Shown here: piece after piece, positions 61,801 to 64,000 of the stretch
Numbering within the stretch: position 1 is the first letter of the stretch
Layout of the letters: every line of letters begins with the position of its first letter
Assembly: GCA_047967505.1 (NCBI GenBank)
Contig: CM106541.1
Strand: one strand, 5' to 3'
DNA: 64,000 nt
Source: Dipteris shenzhenensis
Taxonomy: Eukaryota; Polypodiophyta; Polypodiopsida; Gleicheniales
Notes under the pieces: model-generated
Database searches by the model: none
What the model saw: only the letters and a program-made list of their open reading frames with translations
Told to the model about the DNA's origin: nothing
Made by a program: the position numbers and the translations under genes

Positions 61801-64000
61801 GAAGATGTCGTTATTGTGGTAGAGATAGGCATATCGAAAAGTTCTGCTATACCAAACAGCGTGATGAGATACTGAAAGGTAAGGATAAAGAAAAAGTATT
61901 AGCTGTGGACAAAGGTGGTGAAGAGGAATCTAGTATGTTAGTTGAGGCAGATGTCTTTAAAGACCAAGGTTGGGCCTTCTAGAAGAAGCATGTTCCTTGC
62001 GGACGTTTTGATTCTCTGTGTCTCAGTACAAATCTGTCTTTTTTATTTAGTCATAGTATGTTTTGATTTGAAAGCTCTTTGTGAGCATTGACAGTTCATA
62101 CGCAGTCCTCTTTGTGAGGTAATGAGCTCTTTGTGAGCATTGATATCTTCATGGAAGTTTTTTTGATCAAGCTCTTTGTGAGCTGATGATTGTTTGTCTG
62201 TTGCTTCCCCATTTTGGCCGAGGGGGGGGATGTTGGCTTGAAGCTTGTGAAGCTCGTCCTCATGGGGAGGAGTCCATTACTCTAAGGTTCTACCAGCTTC
62301 ACGGGATTGGTTGGGAGATGGAAATGAAGGCCTGGGATTGGTCCATGCAGTTAGCTTGCATGGATTGGCTGCCCTTGCATGCAATAGTACGTGGCAACAC
62401 TGCAGTTCATGTAAGACATGGTCGTGGCTCTTGGAGCTTCATGAGTGTTCTGATTACTACGAAAGCGCATCGTTATTCGGAGGCTTGGAGCGTCACACCG
62501 ACCTGTAGACCGCTTGATGAGAGTCAACTTCAGAGATAGATATAGGCTAGGAGATTGTAGAGAAGAACGCCATGAATTGTGAGCTCCAACAAGGTCGGTA
62601 GACCTGAGGAGACATGCATGGCCACATATCTATTGAGAGTGGTGGTAGATTGTTGATTTGGAAGCTTGCAGTAACAAGTGTTTGTGAGTTGATTATAGAA
62701 GAAAGAGTTCTCAATTATCCTTCGTGTTTTCTCGTCATTTCATGCAGTTCATTTTCTTCTCCATTTCATGCAATTCTAGCTAGTCTTCCTTCAGTCTACA
62801 TATGCTCAGAGGAGCACGCAGGCTCAGGGATCTAGAAGAGCCAAGGTGATAGTAGTACAACTTTTGGTATGGACTCGGGCCCTCTTGTTTATTATACATT
62901 TGTGGATGGAAATATACTTTTGTTAGTGCTATATCTCTCTTAGATCTCTGTATGTTTACTGGCTTGCACACACACTTCTAATTATGAAGTACACACAAGT
63001 AAAGAAGTTTTGATTCCGTGGTGAAACACTTCCGCGTGTAATCCTTGGGCACATTCTATCAATCTTCCATTGCAGGATACCCTTTGTAGGGATTCATTTC
63101 TAACAGTCTACATGGTTAATTCAAGAGCGCAGGGAGAAGGCAGAGCCACTTGTCTAGTATGGTAGGAGTACTTTGGAAAATATAACTTCATAAGACCAGA
63201 ATCTATCCAATCTTACAAATTAACATTTTTTATAGAACAAGCAAAAGAACAAAGGAATTTTATTTATTTTTAATGTGTAAATGAGAAAAAAAGAATAAGA
63301 AAAAGAGCTTAGTAAGCAAAGCTACCGTTATGTTCTTATGGTAGAGTATTTTGGAAAAGCTGATTGGACGCTGTGCCATATGAACTGACATCATGATCAC
63401 AAAATGCACTTGGGAGCAAGGACGGGGCTGGCCACGGCTCAAATTTTTTTAGTTTTCTTGTCACTTGGGCATTATAGATAGTTCGTGACAAGGTCCACAT
63501 TAATTTCATGTAAATGCACATCACCTATTTAGGAGAGGCACTTGGAAGTAATGACTAGGAAAACTCTGATTGTGCTAGTTATTCATTATCAGAAAATGCA
63601 CGTATGGATATTACGTTTGAAATCCATTAAGAACAGGCTAAGTTGCAGGAGATTGAGAAACTGAACCACTTCACAGACTAGCCCTTGTCTTGAACACAAA
63701 ACGTTCAAACATCAAAACAATATTGACCATAGCATTTCAACAAGTTCTCAGAAACTCACACCTAATCAAATTCTATTCAAATAGCCATTTCTCATCTTGA
63801 GACCTCTGGACAGGCTACTGTAATGATCTTTCTATTAGGTATCAATGCAGTGTACGCCAGTCAAAACTTGTTAAAAGTGCAGCGACGAACATGAAACAAA
63901 GCAGGTGCTACCTTAGTCCTGAAGGCGGCCTTGATATCTTCTTCACTGCAGTCTTGCTCGAGGCCTAAAATCTCAAAAGGACTAAATTTAGATAACCAGC
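43681..64000 (-). CDS. DnaJ-ferredoxin (DnaJ-Fer) protein, seven visible exons, 5' end outside window
   Basis: Seven exons join in phase over 20.3 kb into 205 visible residues with consistent GT-AG borders. The product has a J-domain ([20 protein letters not shown] ... HPD in VKEFHPDVY ... [15 protein letters not shown]) followed by a 4Fe-4S ferredoxin-like domain ([26 protein letters not shown]-type [19 protein letters not shown]) and a basic tail ending STEWVDWY. J-domains stimulate Hsp70 ATPase through HPD. Plant DnaJ-Fer proteins (Arabidopsis DJC76/77/82 group) are chloroplast proteins; the transit peptide would lie in the missing 5' exon(s). Introns are 11,978, 7,161, 126, 89, 221 and 125 bp. 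The two long ones hold nested retrotransposons, yet exon frames and splice sites are intact, so the gene is probably functional. Confidence 0.9.
43945..44053 (-). CDS. DnaJ-Fer exon f, distal ferredoxin cysteine
   Basis: 109 nt, TTTTTAG|GTCGTC to GAAAG|GTATTG. Encodes [20 protein letters not shown] then [16 protein letters not shown]; the QCPRNC motif supplies the distal cluster ligand. Confidence 0.92.
44054..44240. repeat. Tandem 91-bp duplication filling intron between exons e and f
   Basis: AAAATTACAAAGCCTTTGAA starts two copies (about 44056 and 44147) that differ at a few positions, doubling the intron length. Confidence 0.9.
44275..44358 (-). CDS. DnaJ-Fer exon e, ferredoxin cysteines 2 and 3
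   Basis: 84 nt, TTTTAG|GCTGCC to CTCAAG|GTAAAG. Encodes [20 protein letters not shown] and DRARAVTQ. Confidence 0.92.
44448..44527 (-). CDS. DnaJ-Fer exon d, start of ferredoxin domain
   Basis: 80 nt, TTTTCAG|GAA to GGCAGAG|GTAATC. Encodes [20 protein letters not shown] then LNCIGR, with the first cluster cysteine. Confidence 0.9.
44654..44691 (-). CDS. DnaJ-Fer exon c
   Basis: 38 nt, TTGGCAG|CTA to AAGAG|GTATTC. Encodes [12 protein letters not shown] plus two bases of an arginine codon; phase agrees on both sides. Confidence 0.85.
44692..45092. other. Intron sequence before Gypsy A
   Basis: Part of the 7.2-kb DnaJ-Fer intron. No gene or repeat family is recognised. Confidence 0.5.
45093..45306 (-). 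repeat. 3' LTR of Gypsy A
   Basis: 214 bp, TG..CA bounded, nearly identical to 49918-50132. Confidence 0.9.
45307..46370 (-). pseudogene. Gypsy A pol, RNase H remnant and truncated integrase
   Basis: [20 protein letters not shown] and [20 protein letters not shown] continue the RT/RNase H connection. [20 protein letters not shown] and [13 protein letters not shown] are RNase H, but most of the domain is missing before [17 protein letters not shown]. The integrase has the HHCC-like [40 protein letters not shown] and [11 protein letters not shown]-like residues, then is cut at the LTR. Frame changes and stops are present. Confidence 0.85.
46390..47571 (-). pseudogene. Gypsy A protease and reverse transcriptase
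   Basis: The protease region has [17 protein letters not shown] (aspartic protease DS(G/A)-type active site). [54 protein letters not shown] and [15 protein letters not shown]. The catalytic box reads [10 protein letters not shown], where the family has IDD, so the second aspartate is glycine. A gap with stops separates the two parts near 47080-47165. Confidence 0.87.
47640..48876 (-). pseudogene. Gypsy A gag
   Basis: ATG at 48876. Coiled-coil start ([20 protein letters not shown]), [20 protein letters not shown], then the Retrotrans_gag core around [16 protein letters not shown] and [20 protein letters not shown]. It breaks by stops at 48394 and frameshifts near 48170. A zinc-knuckle remnant CFGCLQPH-stop-WKDC lies at 47830-47790. 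It packages element RNA in intact relatives. Confidence 0.82.
48880..49917 (-). other. Gypsy A 5' leader with primer binding site
   Basis: About 1 kb between PBS (49904-49915) and the gag ATG, with a T-run at 48892-48903. No coding signal was recognised. Confidence 0.6.
49918..50132 (-). repeat. 5' LTR of Gypsy A
   Basis: 215 bp; followed on the minus strand by TT and TGGTATCAGAGC. Confidence 0.9.
50400..51110 (+). pseudogene. Severely decayed Copia integrase fragment
   Basis: Across three frames the order of Copia integrase blocks can be followed: [20 protein letters not shown] (about 50545), [13 protein letters not shown] (about 50675), [13 protein letters not shown] (about 50887), [10 protein letters not shown] (about 50990) and [18 protein letters not shown] (about 51020). 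Many frameshifts mark an old insertion in the DnaJ-Fer intron. Confidence 0.65.
51255..51510. repeat. ~70-bp tandem repeat (x2.5) and 31-bp duplication
   Basis: Units starting TATAAATTCGTCAACTGAAA and containing CAACTGAAACAGTTG inverted symmetry recur near 51262, 51328 and 51390. AGGCCATATACCACGGCAAG then repeats at 51446 and 51477. Confidence 0.85.
51511..51852. other. Intron sequence, nothing recognised
   Basis: AT-rich sequence up to the donor of exon b. Confidence 0.5.
51853..51933 (-). CDS. DnaJ-Fer exon b, HPD loop and helix III
   Basis: 81 nt, TTTCAG|GTC to GAG|GTTAGA. Encodes [27 protein letters not shown]. It stands alone 12 kb from the preceding exon and 7.2 kb from the next. Confidence 0.93.
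52320..53226 (+). repeat. 5' LTR of Copia X
   Basis: Runs from TGTTGGGAAATT to TTTCTAACA and is followed by GGGTATCAGAGCCCTA, a primer-site-like sequence. A TATA-like CTTATATAAGGGGG lies near 52735. Its 3' third matches 62794-63105, giving the second LTR. The start at 52320 is inferred from the TG and is less certain than the end. Confidence 0.7.
53227..53701 (+). pseudogene. Copia X primer site and 5' end of gag
   Basis: After the primer-like site, ATG at 53458 opens [20 protein letters not shown] and [14 protein letters not shown], the typical N-terminal Copia Gag block (LDGTNYxxWxxxM). The frame is lost within 60 codons and then interrupted by LINE 3. Confidence 0.7.
53702..55849 (-). mobile_element. 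LINE 3: 5'-truncated, same family as LINE 2
   Basis: The A-run (T-run 53702-53710) marks the 3' end on the minus strand. The coding region is collinear with LINE 2: [118 protein letters not shown] and [12 protein letters not shown]. The 5' end stops at an LTR at 55850. No clear target duplication was found. Confidence 0.85.
53832..55690 (-). pseudogene. LINE 3 ORF2 C-terminus with damaged zinc-binding region
   Basis: Three frames (55690-55407, 55406-54444, 54200-53832) cover what is one frame in LINE 2. The zinc region has lost cysteines and gained stops around 54240-54440. The tail [20 protein letters not shown] matches LINE 2. This copy extends further upstream than LINE 2. Confidence 0.85.
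55850..56544 (-). mobile_element. 3' end of a further LTR element (LTR plus polypurine tract)
   Basis: 55850-56138 begins TGTTGGAATATGG and ends TCTCCAACA (TG..CA, short inverted ends). On the minus strand AAGAAGGG immediately precedes it, as a polypurine tract would. 56139-56544 is non-coding internal sequence with GACAGACAGACAAGACTAGA-like repeats. Confidence 0.6.
56545..57366 (+). mobile_element. 5' LTR, primer site and repeat-rich leader of another LTR element
   Basis: The LTR 56545-56811 runs TGTTGGAATTATAG...CCTTCA and is followed by TGGTATCAGAGCAGG (56814 on). The leader contains dozens of CCGTACA / CGTACATCG words, including a ~66-bp tandem duplication at about 56939-57050. It ends abruptly where the Gypsy B integrase frame begins. 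Confidence 0.75.
57367..59950 (-). pseudogene. Gypsy B (Ty3-type) pol: protease, RT, RNase H, integrase
   Basis: [20 protein letters not shown] holds the protease [34 protein letters not shown], stop TAG near 59161, [39 protein letters not shown] and a [10 protein letters not shown] box. RNase H contains [10 protein letters not shown], where the usual DAS is altered, and [20 protein letters not shown]. Integrase: [72 protein letters not shown] and [16 protein letters not shown]. It ends after LLDLL, fused to the neighbouring leader. A chromodomain and 3' LTR are absent. The single stop and altered RNase H make it inactive. Confidence 0.92.
59950..60165 (-). pseudogene. Gypsy B gag C-terminus (zinc knuckle)
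   Basis: Encodes [23 protein letters not shown] (C-x2-C-x4-H-x4-C), then [20 protein letters not shown]. It overlaps the protease ORF in another frame. The rest of gag and the 5' LTR are missing; sequence changes near 60165. Confidence 0.85.
60166..60326. other. Short internal fragment ending in a polypurine-like tract
   Basis: No ORF. Its end CCCTTGAGGGAGGGTA adjoins the TGTTGGG start of the next LTR, as the 3' end of an LTR element would. Confidence 0.5.
60914..60925 (+). promoter_or_regulatory. Primer binding site of the second gag-only element
   Basis: TGGTATCAGAGC directly after the left LTR. Confidence 0.85.
61142..61980 (+). pseudogene. Gag of the second gag-only Copia element
   Basis: The likely start [20 protein letters not shown] (61142) is followed by [20 protein letters not shown] and [21 protein letters not shown] frameshift near 61520 precedes [20 protein letters not shown] and [21 protein letters not shown] stop at 61782 precedes a zinc knuckle [14 protein letters not shown]. 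The layout is that of UBN2-type Copia Gag. No protease, integrase or RT follows before the LTR. Confidence 0.82.
62794..63105 (+). repeat. 3' LTR remnant of Copia X
   Basis: Collinear with 52939-53226 (GTCTACATA..GCTCAG, GGGATCTAGAAGAGCCAAGG, TTTCTAACA). The U3 part that should precede it is replaced by the gag-only element. Confidence 0.8.
63106..63911. other. Remaining DnaJ-Fer intron sequence
   Basis: Non-coding sequence up to the donor of exon a at 63911. No repeat family is recognised. Confidence 0.5.
63912..64000 (-). CDS. DnaJ-Fer exon a (partial), J-domain helices I-II
   Basis: Reads WLSKF then [20 protein letters not shown] and FRTK, ending AAG|GTAGCA in phase 0. The exon continues beyond the window edge. 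Confidence 0.9.

Larger units (their letters stand above)
60327..62793 (+). mobile_element. Second gag-only Copia-type element with mismatched LTRs
   Basis: The left LTR (60327-60912) and right LTR (62231-62793) share only their last ~241 bp (from GATTGTAGAGAAG to CTTCCTTCA); their upstream (U3) parts differ. Primer site TGGTATCAGAGC is at 60914-60925. Polypurine tract GAGGGGGGGA precedes 62231. The interior encodes Gag only. It lies inside Copia X. Confidence 0.75.

Overview
The window is nuclear DNA from a land plant with a large, repeat-rich genome. The evidence is plant-type telomere-like CCCTAAA runs, GT-AG introns, tRNA-Met primer sites of plant LTR retrotransposons, plant CACTA (En/Spm) transposases, and a DnaJ-ferredoxin J-protein of the chloroplast type. 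Introns of 12 kb and 7.2 kb full of nested transposons suggest a fern, gymnosperm or lycophyte rather than a compact angiosperm, but the sequence alone does not settle this.

Only two convincing host genes are visible. One is an intronless CAMK-type Ser/Thr kinase (20943-22040, minus). The other is a seven-exon DnaJ/ferredoxin gene on the minus strand whose visible exons run from 64000 down to 43681. Its N-terminus lies outside the window. Nearly everything between 44.7 and 63.9 kb is intron filled with retrotransposons.

Layout: 1-1620 is a ~178-bp tandem satellite carrying telomere-like runs, with one MITE inserted in it. 2.5-6.9 kb holds a decayed gene for a coiled-coil/RING protein, an AT-rich tandem array and a cluster of 18-bp palindromes (unit A). 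7.4-12.3 kb is a CACTA element truncated in its transposase (unit B). 13.2-18.5 kb is an old Copia element split inside its reverse transcriptase by a small gag-only LTR element with clean LTRs and a 5-bp target duplication. 18.5-23.5 kb carries the kinase gene and simple repeats. 23.6-32.6 kb is a nearly complete but mutated CACTA element (unit C). 32.6-43.6 kb holds intergenic DNA, a Copia integrase fragment and two nested LINE fragments. 43.6-64 kb is the DnaJ-Fer gene with Gypsy A, a Copia fragment, Copia X, a LINE, further LTR fragments, Gypsy B and a second gag-only element in its introns.

The most unusual pattern concerns the CACTA-like units. Each carries its own short palindromic or near-palindromic motif in arrays. 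In unit C the 16-bp palindrome GTCGCTATATAGCGAC lies at both ends and between the two divergently transcribed genes. Units B and A look similarly organised around different motifs. This suggests a set of elements with element-specific binding sites for a self-encoded regulator. All functional statements are inferred from sequence reading; no database search was possible.
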